Shown: piece by piece, positions 1-5,497 of the stretch
Layout of the letters: each line of letters begins with the position of its first letter
Position numbering within the stretch: the first letter of the stretch is position 1
Origin: an uncultured Elusimicrobium sp.
Lineage (GTDB): Bacteria > Elusimicrobiota > Elusimicrobia > Elusimicrobiales > Elusimicrobiaceae
Length of the DNA stretch: 5,681 nucleotides
Direction of reading: 5' to 3'
Assembly: GCA_902767385.1 (NCBI GenBank)
Contig: CACXHA010000020.1
Location: 1-5,681, forward strand
Translations under genes and position numbers: made by a program
Notes under the pieces: model-generated
What the model was told of the DNA's origin: nothing
Database searches by the model: none
What the model saw: only the letters and a program-made list of their open reading frames with translations

Positions 1-33
1 GAAGATTCCCAACAAAAACTCTTGGGAATGACA
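1..33. repeat. Right half of a TGTC/GACA hairpin-pair repeat (copy 0, cut by window edge)
   Basis: A perfect hairpin is visible: arm ATTCCCAA at 5-12, 9-nt loop at 13-21, arm TTGGGAAT at 22-29, then GACA at 30-33. Stem length, loop length and GACA end match the right halves of the complete copies at 1673-1762, 5275-5364 and 5498-5579. The left half would lie beyond position 1. Its stem differs from the others by paired substitutions, for example A:T where the 1734-1758 hairpin has G:C. It lies downstream of the 174-1520 gene and is not part of any gene I can see. Confidence 0.8.
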
Positions 34-94
34 CCTTATTTTATTACTACACAAAACTACTTTAACAACCTGTTCATTGCTCAAAGCTATACTG

Positions 95-120
95 AACCCC
101 GTGCTAGGTACGGGGTTTTC
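95..120 (+). terminator. Intrinsic terminator, plus strand
   Basis: Arms AACCCCGT (95-102) and ACGGGGTT (110-117) pair perfectly around a 7-nt loop, and the plus strand continues TTTTCTT. This would end a transcript arriving from left of the window. Together with the minus-strand terminator at 124-155 it suggests a convergent gene pair, with the partner outside the window. The reverse strand has no T run after the stem, so plus orientation is favoured. Confidence 0.65.
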
Positions 121-123
121 TTA

Positions 124-155
124 CACAAAAATCCCCCGGGTTTGCAACCCGGGGG
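124..155 (-). terminator. Intrinsic terminator of the 174-1520 gene
   Basis: Arms CCCCCGGGTT (133-142) and AACCCGGGGG (146-155) form a perfect 10-bp GC-rich stem with a 3-nt loop. Read on the minus strand it begins 19 nt after the stop codon at 174-176 and is followed by ATTTTTGTGT. This is a classic strong terminator. The plus strand also has a T run (162-167) but separated from the stem by several bases, so weaker bidirectional action is possible. Confidence 0.85.
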
Positions 156-173
156 AGTCTATTTTTTGGTAGT

Positions 174-1520
174 TTATTTAATCTTTAAGTAGGTACCCAG
201 TAACACTTCGGTTTGTTCTTCCTTCGTCAAGTCATTAAAGTTAATGGGCAACCCAAAACGACCGGGAATCATATTTCTGGGAGTCGTACTTTGCCCGGCC
301 GCTTTGCGCGCCGCTTGCCAAGTGTTCAGTTCTACCCCCCACGCGATATGAGAAGAAGTCGGCACATTGAGCGTTAAACCGTCGTGTGCAAATTCCGGAA
401 TTCGCGCAATCATCTGCCGGTAAATGCGCCCTTTTTCTTGCAAGTCAGCCAAGTGCAGTTCCAGCACATCTTGGGTGCGTTGCATGGGAACGACTAAATA
501 TAACAAATTGGCCCGGCGCAACTGTTCCACGTAATTAAGTTCCTGGGTCAGCACGTTCTCTTCCGGGGTCACTTGTACCAAAGAGCTACCCGGCACGCGC
601 CCGCCGGCGTCCACGCGTTTTAACACGTCAGCTACCACTTCCACCGGGGTCATCGCGCCGTTAGCCGCCGCACGCAAATGCACCAAATGCTGCACAACTG
701 TCTGCATGGCTCTATCTTGGGCCAAGGTGGGGTTCGTAGCTATTTGATTCATCAATTTTTCAAATTTCCACACTAGCAATGCTTCCGGCTCATGGCTGGT
801 GGATTGCGGAAAAGCCCCCTCGTGTTCCAGCATCCAGGTTTGAATATCGATAACGTCTAACGCTGCTGAGATACTGGCCGGCAACGGTTGACCGCTGCCA
901 TGGTACACGTCGTTGTAGGTGGGCCACTCCGTCTTTAAATGTTCAATCAGGCGGTGGATTTGACTAAAAGAAACACCCCCGTATAACTTCCACTCTCCCG
1001 CAGGGGTCATATCAAATCCGTGATCCAACACCTCCACCATTTGCAAAAGGATATTCCTATCTTCTTGGGGAAGATTTTCTTCCATGGCTACGCGCTCCAC
1101 AAAGATTTTAGCCGGCAACGCAATCGCTCTGATATGCCCGGAACCCGGCTTAGCGGCCTGGTAAAAATCCCGTTTTCGTTTCTCCGGGCGCATTTGCGTA
1201 ATCGGGGAAACTAATGCGGGACGGTTGGTCTGCAGCTTAAGTAAATCTTTAAATTCAAATACACTGCGCGTGGGGTATTTTTCCCATACGAGGTTTCTTT
1301 GCTCGGGCTGGACAGCCGCGGGCAACTTAACATAGTGAACGTTCCCCAAACGGCGGGTTACTAAATTGCGCATACCGTCGCGCAGAGTGGGCAGTTGGGC
1401 GCGGTTAAATACTTGGCGCTCTACCGCAGTTTCTACGGCTTTAGTGACACCTCTTTGGGCGTACGCCGCCGTACTGAAAATAACGATACTGCAAAGTATG
1501 AACCATTTTTTTACGGACAT
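174..1520 (-). CDS. Secreted protein of unknown function, 448 aa, WPxYN family
   Basis: I do not recognise this protein as a named family. Residues 1-21 look like a Sec signal peptide: Lys4-Lys5, a hydrophobic core about 6-18, and a signal peptidase I site after Ala19-Tyr20-Ala21, leaving Gln22 as the mature N-terminus. There is no lipobox Cys at the cleavage point and no later membrane span, so it is probably exported to the periplasm or outside. The rest reads as mainly helical, with a charged linker (about 110-120), WPTYN at 199-203, and a closing motif INFNDLTKEEQTEVL at 426-440. Both motifs have counterparts in the protein at 3833-5149, so the two are likely distant paralogs. The ATG at 1518-1520 is supported by AAGGAG six bases upstream. 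The gene follows typA on the same strand after 361 bp containing a terminator, so it is probably its own transcription unit, ending at the 124-155 terminator. No catalytic motif is evident. Confidence 0.85.
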   Translation of the reverse strand: MSVKKWFILCSIVIFSTAAYAQRGVTKAVETAVERQVFNRAQLPTLRDGMRNLVTRRLGNVHYVKLPAAVQPEQRNLVWEKYPTRSVFEFKDLLKLQTNRPALVSPITQMRPEKRKRDFYQAAKPGSGHIRAIALPAKIFVERVAMEENLPQEDRNILLQMVEVLDHGFDMTPAGEWKLYGGVSFSQIHRLIEHLKTEWPTYNDVYHGSGQPLPASISAALDVIDIQTWMLEHEGAFPQSTSHEPEALLVWKFEKLMNQIATNPTLAQDRAMQTVVQHLVHLRAAANGAMTPVEVVADVLKRVDAGGRVPGSSLVQVTPEENVLTQELNYVEQLRRANLLYLVVPMQRTQDVLELHLADLQEKGRIYRQMIARIPEFAHDGLTLNVPTSSHIAWGVELNTWQAARKAAGQSTTPRNMIPGRFGLPINFNDLTKEEQTEVLLGTYLKIK

Positions 1521-1526
1521 GTTTGT

Positions 1527-1532
1527 CTCCTT
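1527..1532 (-). promoter_or_regulatory. Ribosome binding site of the 174-1520 gene
   Basis: Minus strand AAGGAG lies 6 nt before the ATG, an ideal Shine-Dalgarno match and spacing. It fixes the start codon at 1520. Confidence 0.85.
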
Positions 1533-1570
1533 AGGATACAGTTATCCTACTAACAGTTACTTTTATTGTA
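1532..1570 (-). promoter_or_regulatory. Leader of the 174-1520 gene: small inverted repeats and a possible -10
   Basis: Three things are seen. TAGGATA (1532-1538) and TATCCTA (1543-1549) form a 7-bp stem with a 4-nt loop directly abutting the Shine-Dalgarno. TAACAGTTA (1551-1559) is a second short palindrome, and ACAGTTA is directly repeated at 1538-1544 and 1553-1559. On the minus strand TACAAT (1565-1570) is the best -10 match, but no good -35 sits 16-18 bp upstream. The stem next to the ribosome site could modulate translation, or the palindromes could be an operator; neither can be told from sequence alone. Confidence 0.35.
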
Positions 1571-1590
1571 ATGCTTTACGAGAGCAAGTA

Positions 1591-1632
1591 CCAGGGCCTT
1601 TGGGCCCACTTGACCCTGGGCCTTTAGGCCTA
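1591..1632. repeat. GGCC-rich hairpin with internal repeats
   Basis: CCAGGG (1591-1596) pairs with CCCTGG (1614-1619). Inside it GGGCC (1594-1598) can alternatively pair with GGCCC (1603-1607). The word GGGCCTTT occurs at 1594-1601 and 1619-1625 (there as GGCCTTT preceded by GG), and the second copy runs into TTTAGGCCTA. No T run follows on either strand, so it is not a canonical terminator. It sits 71-112 bp upstream of the start codon at 1520. A hairpin with related GG-CC words lies at similar distance upstream of the 3833-5149 gene. Confidence 0.5.
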
Positions 1633-1639
1633 TGAAAAA
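1622..1639. repeat. 18-bp direct repeat, left copy (other copy 1794-1811)
   Basis: CTTTAGGCCTATGAAAAA here and CTTTGGGCCTATGAAAAA at 1794-1811 differ at one base and are 172 bp apart. They bracket the hairpin-pair repeat at 1673-1762. The right copy supplies the T tract of the typA terminator (minus strand TTTTTCATAGG), so the left copy may be a duplicated terminator tail. Confidence 0.65.
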
Positions 1640-1672
1640 TATCTCTGCGCTATTCTTGCCGTTTTTATAAGT

Positions 1673-1762
1673 TGTCATCCCCGAGTGTCTGTGTCGGGGA
1701 TCCCCACCTTACTAAACCTAGAAAGAGGATGAGATTCCCGACTACAAATTTCGGGAATGACA
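1673..1762 (+). repeat. Complete 90-bp TGTC/GACA hairpin-pair repeat (copy 1)
   Basis: The unit starts TGTC (1673-1676). Hairpin L has arms ATCCCCGA (1677-1684) and TCGGGGAT (1694-1701) around a 9-nt loop. A 32-nt spacer (1702-1733) follows. Hairpin R has arms ATTCCCGA (1734-1741) and TCGGGAAT (1751-1758), again with a 9-nt loop, and the unit ends GACA (1759-1762). Copy 2 at 5275-5364 is the same element in reverse: same total length, same spacer length with a related sequence (CCACCTTACT and AGAAAG shared), and an identical 25-nt GTGTCTGTG-loop hairpin. It sits between typA and the gene at 174-1520. I see no convincing target-site duplication immediately at its ends. Confidence 0.85.
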
Positions 1763-1788
1763 CTTAATTTTATAAAACTACTTTTAAC
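1759..1788 (+). repeat. Conserved tail following the hairpin pair
   Basis: The bases after copy 1 (GACACTTAATTTTAT, then AAAACTACTTT and TTAAC) recur after copy 0 at 30-66, where an extra stretch of about 8 nt separates ATTTTAT from AAAACTACTTT (53-63). The decayed units after copy 2 also contain GATGTTTAATTTT. The mobile or duplicated unit may therefore extend about 25-30 bp beyond GACA on this side only. Confidence 0.55.
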
Positions 1789-1793
1789 TGGAT

Positions 1794-1811
1794 CTTTGGG
1801 CCTATGAAAAA
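1794..1811. repeat. 18-bp direct repeat, right copy (other copy 1622-1639)
   Basis: This is the partner of the repeat at 1622-1639, with 17 of 18 bases identical. It overlaps the T tract of the typA terminator. Confidence 0.65.
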
Positions 1812-1828
1812 CCCCGCTTACGCGAGGT
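1807..1828 (-). terminator. Intrinsic terminator of typA
   Basis: On the minus strand ACCTCGC (1828-1822), loop GTAA and GCGGGGT (1817-1811) form a 7-bp stem with one T-G wobble, followed by TTTTTC. It lies 54 nt after the typA stop codon and separates typA from the downstream gene. Confidence 0.8.
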
Positions 1829-1881
1829 GTTAAACAGATTTGCGTTTGGACAACAACGCACCGCGCGAAATTAAGAAGAAA

Positions 1882-3723
1882 TTATTCTTCTTCGGCTGAT
1901 TCTTCAGCACGCTCGGTGCGTTTGCGTAAGAGGTGCGATAAGATTTTTTTGCGCAACCGCAACGATTTGGGCGTAATTTCCACCAGCTCATCGGGCGCAA
2001 TATATTCCACTGCTTGTTCCAAACTCATTTGGCGCGGCGGAGTAAGCACGTACGATTCGTCGCTGGCTTTGCTGCGCATATTGCTTAAATGTTTGGCTTT
2101 GCAGGGGTTGACTACCAAGTCGTTAGCGCGAGAGTTTTGCCCCACAATTTGCCCGGCATATACTTTCTCGCCGGGGCCCAAAAAAAGCTCGCCGTTGTTT
2201 TCCAGCGCGTACAAAGCATACGGCGTAGTTTCGCCGTCTTCTTTGGCAATCAGCACGCCGTTGTGGCGCAAATCGGGCAAGTCCGCTTTGGGGTAATATC
2301 CCTTAAAACTGTGGTGCATAATGCCCGTTCCGCGGGTGCTGGTTAAGAGCTCGTTTTTAAAACCGATTAAAGCGCGCGAGGGAATTAAATACTCCAAACG
2401 CAAGCGGTCTTCGCCTTCGGTCACCATATTTTCCAACTGTGCGGCACGCGTACCCAAAATGGTAAACACCGCGCCTTGATACTCGCTCTTAATGTCCAAG
2501 ATTAACGATTCCATCGGCTCTAAAAGCTTGCCGTTTTCTTCTTTATAAATTACTTCGGGGGAAGACACCGCCAACTCAAACCCTTCGCGGCGCATATTTT
2601 CAATTAAAATCGTTAGGTGCAATTCTCCGCGGCCATAGACTTTAAATTTGCCTTCGCCCTCTAATTGTTCCACTTTCAGGCCCACGTTGGTTTGGGCTTC
2701 TTTTTCCAAGCGGTTTTTGAGATGGCGGCTAGTAACAAATTTGCCTTCGCGCCCGGAGAACGGACTATCGTTAACTAAAAAATCCATAGACATGGTGGGC
2801 GCGTCAATGGTTAAGGGCGGCAGCGGTTTTAATGCGTCGGGGCGGCAAATGGTATCGCCCACGTCCACGCCTTCCAACCCGGCGATAGACACAATATCCC
2901 CCGCGGTGGCACTTTCTACTTCCACTTTGCCTAGTCCCAAAAAGCGCTCAATTTTGGCGGCTTTGGCTTGGGTCGTCGTACCGTCGGGGTGAATGAGAGC
3001 GACCGATTGGCCTTTGGAAATGTTCCCTGCCAAAATGCGCCCGATACCGACGTGGCCTAAAAAATTGTTGTAGTCTAGCATGGTAACTTGCATTTGCAAC
3101 GGGGCGTCCGGCTCGGCTAGCGGCGCGGGCACGTGCGACAAAACCGTATCTAAAATGGGGGCAATATCTTTGCCTTTTTCTTCCATTTTGTAACTGGCCC
3201 ACCCGGCGCGGCCCGAGGCGTAAATAATCGGGAAATCGAGTTGTTCGTCCGTCGCGCCCAGTTCCATAAACAAGTTAAACACTTCGTCAATTACTTCGCT
3301 GGGGCGGATATGTTCGCGGTCCATTTTGTTAATGACCACAATGGGTTTTAAGCCTAACGCCAGCGCCTTACGCAGCACAAAACGCGTTTGGGGCATGGGG
3401 CCTTCTACGGCGTCCACCATCAAAATCGCACCGTCCACCATTTTGAGTACGCGCTCTACCTCGCTGCCAAAGTCGGCGTGGCCGGGCGTATCCACGATGT
3501 TAATGGTGTGGCCTTTGTAGCCGATGGAAGTACACTTGGCTAAAATAGTAATTCCGCGTTCGCGCTCCAAGGGGTTGGAGTCTAAAACGGTGTCTTGCGC
3601 TTCGTCTTCTTTTACTTTAAATTCGCCTGCAAATTTGAGCAGAGAATCCACCACAGTGGTCTTGCCGTGGTCCACGTGAGCGATAATGGCCACGTTGCGT
3701 ACGTCCTGACGGGTGTTGTTCAT
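1882..3723 (-). CDS. typA: Translational GTPase TypA/BipA, 613 aa
   Basis: TypA/BipA is a ribosome-binding GTPase of the EF-G/LepA class. Known roles of the family include 50S subunit assembly and growth under stress or low temperature; it acts in the cytoplasm. All G motifs are present: G1 AHVDHGKT (15-22), G2 ERGITI (55-60), G3 DTPGH (78-82), G4 NKMD (132-135) and G5 ASGRAGWA (169-176). A beta-barrel domain II follows at about 205-300, then an EF-G-like domain III (about 305-385, with GRGELHL), domain V (about 400-480, with SRALIGF and TRGTGIM), and the TypA-specific C-terminal domain (about 490-595, with KAKHLSNMR and LTPPRQMSLEQA), ending in a basic then Glu-rich tail. Length matches the family (about 605-615 aa). 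The ATG start aligns with the usual N-terminus; AGGAAA lies 12 nt upstream, a somewhat long spacing. I see no damage. It is probably expressed from its own promoter in the 109-bp gap and ends at the 1807-1828 terminator. The alternative LepA or EF-G is excluded by the C-terminal domain and length. Confidence 0.97.
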   Translation of the reverse strand: MNNTRQDVRNVAIIAHVDHGKTTVVDSLLKFAGEFKVKEDEAQDTVLDSNPLERERGITILAKCTSIGYKGHTINIVDTPGHADFGSEVERVLKMVDGAILMVDAVEGPMPQTRFVLRKALALGLKPIVVINKMDREHIRPSEVIDEVFNLFMELGATDEQLDFPIIYASGRAGWASYKMEEKGKDIAPILDTVLSHVPAPLAEPDAPLQMQVTMLDYNNFLGHVGIGRILAGNISKGQSVALIHPDGTTTQAKAAKIERFLGLGKVEVESATAGDIVSIAGLEGVDVGDTICRPDALKPLPPLTIDAPTMSMDFLVNDSPFSGREGKFVTSRHLKNRLEKEAQTNVGLKVEQLEGEGKFKVYGRGELHLTILIENMRREGFELAVSSPEVIYKEENGKLLEPMESLILDIKSEYQGAVFTILGTRAAQLENMVTEGEDRLRLEYLIPSRALIGFKNELLTSTRGTGIMHHSFKGYYPKADLPDLRHNGVLIAKEDGETTPYALYALENNGELFLGPGEKVYAGQIVGQNSRANDLVVNPCKAKHLSNMRSKASDESYVLTPPRQMSLEQAVEYIAPDELVEITPKSLRLRKKILSHLLRKRTERAEESAEEE

Positions 3724-3735
3724 AGTTTGTTACGG

Positions 3736-3741
3736 TTTCCT
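3736..3741 (-). promoter_or_regulatory. Ribosome binding site of typA
   Basis: Minus strand AGGAAA is the only purine-rich Shine-Dalgarno match before the ATG at 3721-3723. Its 12-nt spacing is longer than ideal, which may mean modest initiation. Protein alignment to the family still supports this start. Confidence 0.5.
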
Positions 3742-3760
3742 AATAATAAAGATAATAACT

Positions 3761-3799
3761 ATTTTACCAAATTATGACGGCAGCTGTCCGCTTAGTCCA
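3761..3799 (-). promoter_or_regulatory. Overlapping promoter candidates for typA
   Basis: Two sigma70-type candidates overlap on the minus strand. One has TGGACT (3794-3799), a 17-bp spacer and CATAAT (3771-3776). The other has CGGACA (3785-3790), an 18-bp spacer and TAAAAT (3761-3766). Each -35 matches TTGACA at four of six bases; CATAAT and TAAAAT each match TATAAT at five of six. Either would give a leader of roughly 30-40 nt. Confidence 0.5.
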
Positions 3800-3821
3800 C
3801 AGATAACATAGTAAAATTTTC

Positions 3822-3845
3822 CCAAAAACTTATTAAAAATAAGTT
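3822..3845 (-). terminator. Weak terminator-like hairpin at the end of the 3833-5149 gene
   Basis: Minus strand AACTTAT (3845-3839), loop TTTTA and ATAAGTT (3833-3827) form a perfect 7-bp but AT-rich stem that spans the stop codon and runs into TTTTTGGG. The low GC content makes efficient termination doubtful, so some readthrough into typA is possible. Confidence 0.3.
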
Positions 3846-5149
3846 CGTCTATCCCCTTTAAACCGTTCAAGCATCTGTGAAGGCAATAATTGTAGATGTT
3901 TCCACCCCCACATAAGCACCTCTACCTGTTGCTCGTTTGACAAGTCTATAAAAGTAACGGCGCCCTTACTTGTGCGGAATAGAAAATCTGTTGGCGCAGG
4001 TTTGTTACTTGTTAAAAAATTTACCAATTCTTTTTCTCGCTCTACCCCAGCATAATGATTTACCTCTCGGCGGTTATACTCTTCCCACAATTTTACAGCG
4101 TTAGAGTAACAAGGCAAAAATATAGCAGAATTTACATCAATCATCCGTGGTAACCGCGGAGCGGTAAATAGAACGGCTTTCTTTTCCTGTTCAGATAGTC
4201 CATTAAAAATACCATAAAAAGAACGACCAAAAACCTGTTCCCAAAAAGGAGCTAGTACATACTCAAAAGGATGACTTACCGCAAAAAGGTTTTGTTCCCC
4301 CAAATATTCACTTGTGGTAAGCAGCGGAATATTGGAATAGTGGATTTGTGCAAAACCTTCATAGGTTTCAGGAATCCCCTCAGACGACATATCCTGCCGG
4401 CGCATAGCATTGTAGGTATTGGTAATATCAGCAATACGGTCTAACTTGGGAAGATTGGCCCACGGATTACCTTCCATCGGAACTTTAGCAGCTGCCATTG
4501 CGAAAGCCAACTCTTCACCCAGGGCTATTTCTTCTTGAGTTTTTCCATTTTTTTGCGCATCCGGCGTAGCACGTGAAGGAACTATATTACCATATTCCAT
4601 CAAAGAACTGATGGTTTGGATTACATCGTACGGGTGAGGAGCATTAGAAGTAGCACGCAGACGAATAATTTCTCGTTGCAATTCTAACACTTCCGCAGAA
4701 GGGTTTTCTTCCTTGATAAAATTGAATATATAGCGCAATAAATCGTTCGACTCTGGGTGCCTATTATATTCCGGCCAATTATTTTGATGAACAGCCAAAT
4801 ATGTTTTTATGGGTTGTAATTTTTCAATTATATATTTTTGACGTTCCTGTTGGGCTTTTGCTGATACAGTGGCCTTTTTCTGGGTAATTTTCTCCAGCGC
4901 TTTACGTTCTAATTGGGTTTGCAAGACCAAATTCCACCCTTGCATTAAATTTTGTTGTAACCTTTGCCCCACACTGGGCACACGAGCCGCCTTTAACAAG
5001 GGCGGACGTGCAACTGAAATTTTTGGGTTACTAACCACTGGTTTTACAATTTTTGAAACTTTCTTTTGAGCAAAAACACTGGTTGAAATTACGCACAAGC
5101 ATACGGCAATCACACAACTTTTATAAATAAAATACATGGTTTCTTTCAT
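3833..5149 (-). CDS. Secreted protein of unknown function, 438 aa, WPxYN family
   Basis: I do not recognise this as a named family. From the ATG at 5147-5149 the N-terminus is a Sec signal peptide: Lys2 and Lys10, a hydrophobic core about 11-22, and cleavage after Val25-Phe26-Ala27 before Gln28. No other membrane span is apparent. A basic, helical stretch follows (about 75-115, rich in Lys, Gln and Glu, possibly coiled coil), then WPEYN at 125-129 and VTFIDLSNEQQVEVL at 398-412, both matching the protein at 174-1520 in content and order. The two are likely distant paralogs; this one ends in a short basic tail. A TTG four codons upstream (5161) also opens the frame but has only about 3 nt to the nearest Shine-Dalgarno, so I prefer the ATG, although AGGAGA is then 14 nt away. 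The gene looks more AT-rich than typA by eye. It is 109 bp upstream of typA on the same strand. Function, partner and substrate are unknown; an exported, lineage-specific role is inference. Confidence 0.8.
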   Translation of the reverse strand: MKETMYFIYKSCVIAVCLCVISTSVFAQKKVSKIVKPVVSNPKISVARPPLLKAARVPSVGQRLQQNLMQGWNLVLQTQLERKALEKITQKKATVSAKAQQERQKYIIEKLQPIKTYLAVHQNNWPEYNRHPESNDLLRYIFNFIKEENPSAEVLELQREIIRLRATSNAPHPYDVIQTISSLMEYGNIVPSRATPDAQKNGKTQEEIALGEELAFAMAAAKVPMEGNPWANLPKLDRIADITNTYNAMRRQDMSSEGIPETYEGFAQIHYSNIPLLTTSEYLGEQNLFAVSHPFEYVLAPFWEQVFGRSFYGIFNGLSEQEKKAVLFTAPRLPRMIDVNSAIFLPCYSNAVKLWEEYNRREVNHYAGVEREKELVNFLTSNKPAPTDFLFRTSKGAVTFIDLSNEQQVEVLMWGWKHLQLLPSQMLERFKGDRRTYF

Positions 5150-5163
5150 ACTAAAAAACAATC

Positions 5164-5217
5164 TCTCCTACACTATATTTATCTTTATTATTTTACAAAA
5201 TATCGTCGATAACTCAA
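5164..5217 (-). promoter_or_regulatory. Promoter candidate and Shine-Dalgarno of the 3833-5149 gene
   Basis: On the minus strand TTGAGT (5212-5217), a 16-bp spacer and TAAAAT (5190-5195) make a reasonable sigma70-type promoter in an AT-rich setting. TATAGT (5172-5177) is a second -10-like site without a clear -35. AGGAGA (5164-5169) is the only good Shine-Dalgarno; it sits 14 nt before the ATG at 5149 and 2 nt before the TTG at 5161, neither of which is ideal. Confidence 0.45.
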
Positions 5218-5226
5218 AGGAGCCAA

Positions 5227-5251
5227 AGGACCTAAAAGGGGGCTAGGTCCT
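5227..5251. repeat. AGGACCTA/TAGGTCCT hairpin
   Basis: Arms AGGACCTA (5227-5234) and TAGGTCCT (5244-5251) pair perfectly around a 9-nt loop. The 8-bp stem and 9-nt loop copy the geometry of the TGTC/GACA hairpins, but TGTC/GACA and the AT base of the stem are absent and it is single. No T run follows on either strand. It lies 78-102 bp upstream of the ATG at 5149. Confidence 0.6.
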
Positions 5252-5274
5252 CACGTGTAAGGCCCTATATTATT

Positions 5275-5364
5275 TGTCATTCTCAAGGGTTTTAATTGAG
5301 AATCTCCTCCGCTTTCTGTGCGCAGTAAGGTGGAGATCCCCGACACAGACACTCGGGGATGACA
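5275..5364 (-). repeat. Complete 90-bp TGTC/GACA hairpin-pair repeat (copy 2, inverted relative to copy 1)
   Basis: TGTC (5275-5278) is followed by arms ATTCTCAA (5279-5286) and TTGAGAAT (5296-5303) around a 9-nt loop, a 32-nt spacer (5304-5335), arms ATCCCCGA (5336-5343) and TCGGGGAT (5353-5360) around a 9-nt loop, and GACA (5361-5364). Its right hairpin is the exact reverse complement of the left hairpin of copy 1. Its left hairpin differs from the matching one in copy 1 by two C:G to T:A pair changes that keep the stem intact. Confidence 0.85.
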
Positions 5365-5428
5365 CTTTATGTTGGTACTCGGGGATGATGTTTAATTTTG
5401 ACCCTTACGGATGATGTTTAATTGGGCC
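5351..5428 (+). repeat. Decayed 26-bp tandem triplication of the repeat end
   Basis: Three successive 26-nt units begin at 5351, 5377 and 5403. ACTCGGGGATGA is identical in the first two. GGATGATGTTTAATT is identical in the second and third (5383-5397, 5409-5423). The first unit is the outer arm and tail of copy 2. Units two and three have lost their pairing arm and GACA has become GATG. Confidence 0.65.
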
Positions 5429-5455
5429 CAAGTGAGATATTGTAGATGAGAAGAT
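5427..5455 (+). repeat. 29-bp direct repeat, left copy (other copy 5607-5635)
   Basis: CCCAA, nine variable bases, then TGTAGATGAGAAGAT (5441-5455). The same arrangement and spacing recurs exactly 180 bp later at 5607-5635. The two copies bracket the hairpin pair at 5498-5579. Just left, TTGGGCCCAA (5422-5431) is a perfect 10-bp palindrome. Confidence 0.65.
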
Positions 5456-5497
5456 ATCCGCACTGAGTACACAAAAAGAAAGAAGGAACAAAAAAAG

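Noticed and set aside
132..135. NKMD in TypA as an unusual G4 motif
   Set aside because: It fits the general NKxD consensus and Met is tolerated at the variable position, so it is not evidence of altered nucleotide specificity.
1366..1635. Plus-strand frame of 89 codons crossing the start of the 174-1520 gene
   Set aside because: It runs antisense to the signal peptide and through the GGCC hairpin; its Pro-Gly-Leu end is simply the translated repeat.
1673..1762. Classical MITE with target-site duplication
   Set aside because: The ends are inverted (TGTCAT/ATGACA), but no matching short direct duplication sits immediately outside any of the three complete copies, so a DDE-transposon origin is not supported; a REP-like origin fits better.
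1873..1892. AAGAAGAA/TTCTTCTT hairpin with the typA stop codon in its loop as the terminator
   Set aside because: The arm inside the gene is just the Glu codons of the acidic tail, the stem is AT-rich and has no proper T tract; the GC-rich terminator at 1807-1828 is a much better candidate.
1916..2992. Plus-strand open frames inside typA (for example 1916-2296, 2089-2346, 2648-2992)
   Set aside because: They lie wholly inside the clearly real typA reading frame on the other strand, lack ribosome sites and have no recognisable motifs.
2948..3202. Second minus-strand frame within typA giving an Arg-rich 84-aa peptide
   Set aside because: It is an out-of-frame shadow with implausible composition; the typA frame here is continuous and conserved.
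5159..5161. TTG as the start of the 3833-5149 gene
   Set aside because: Spacing of only 2-3 nt from the Shine-Dalgarno is too short, and the added residues do not improve the signal peptide. The ATG at 5147-5149 is preferred, though not with certainty.
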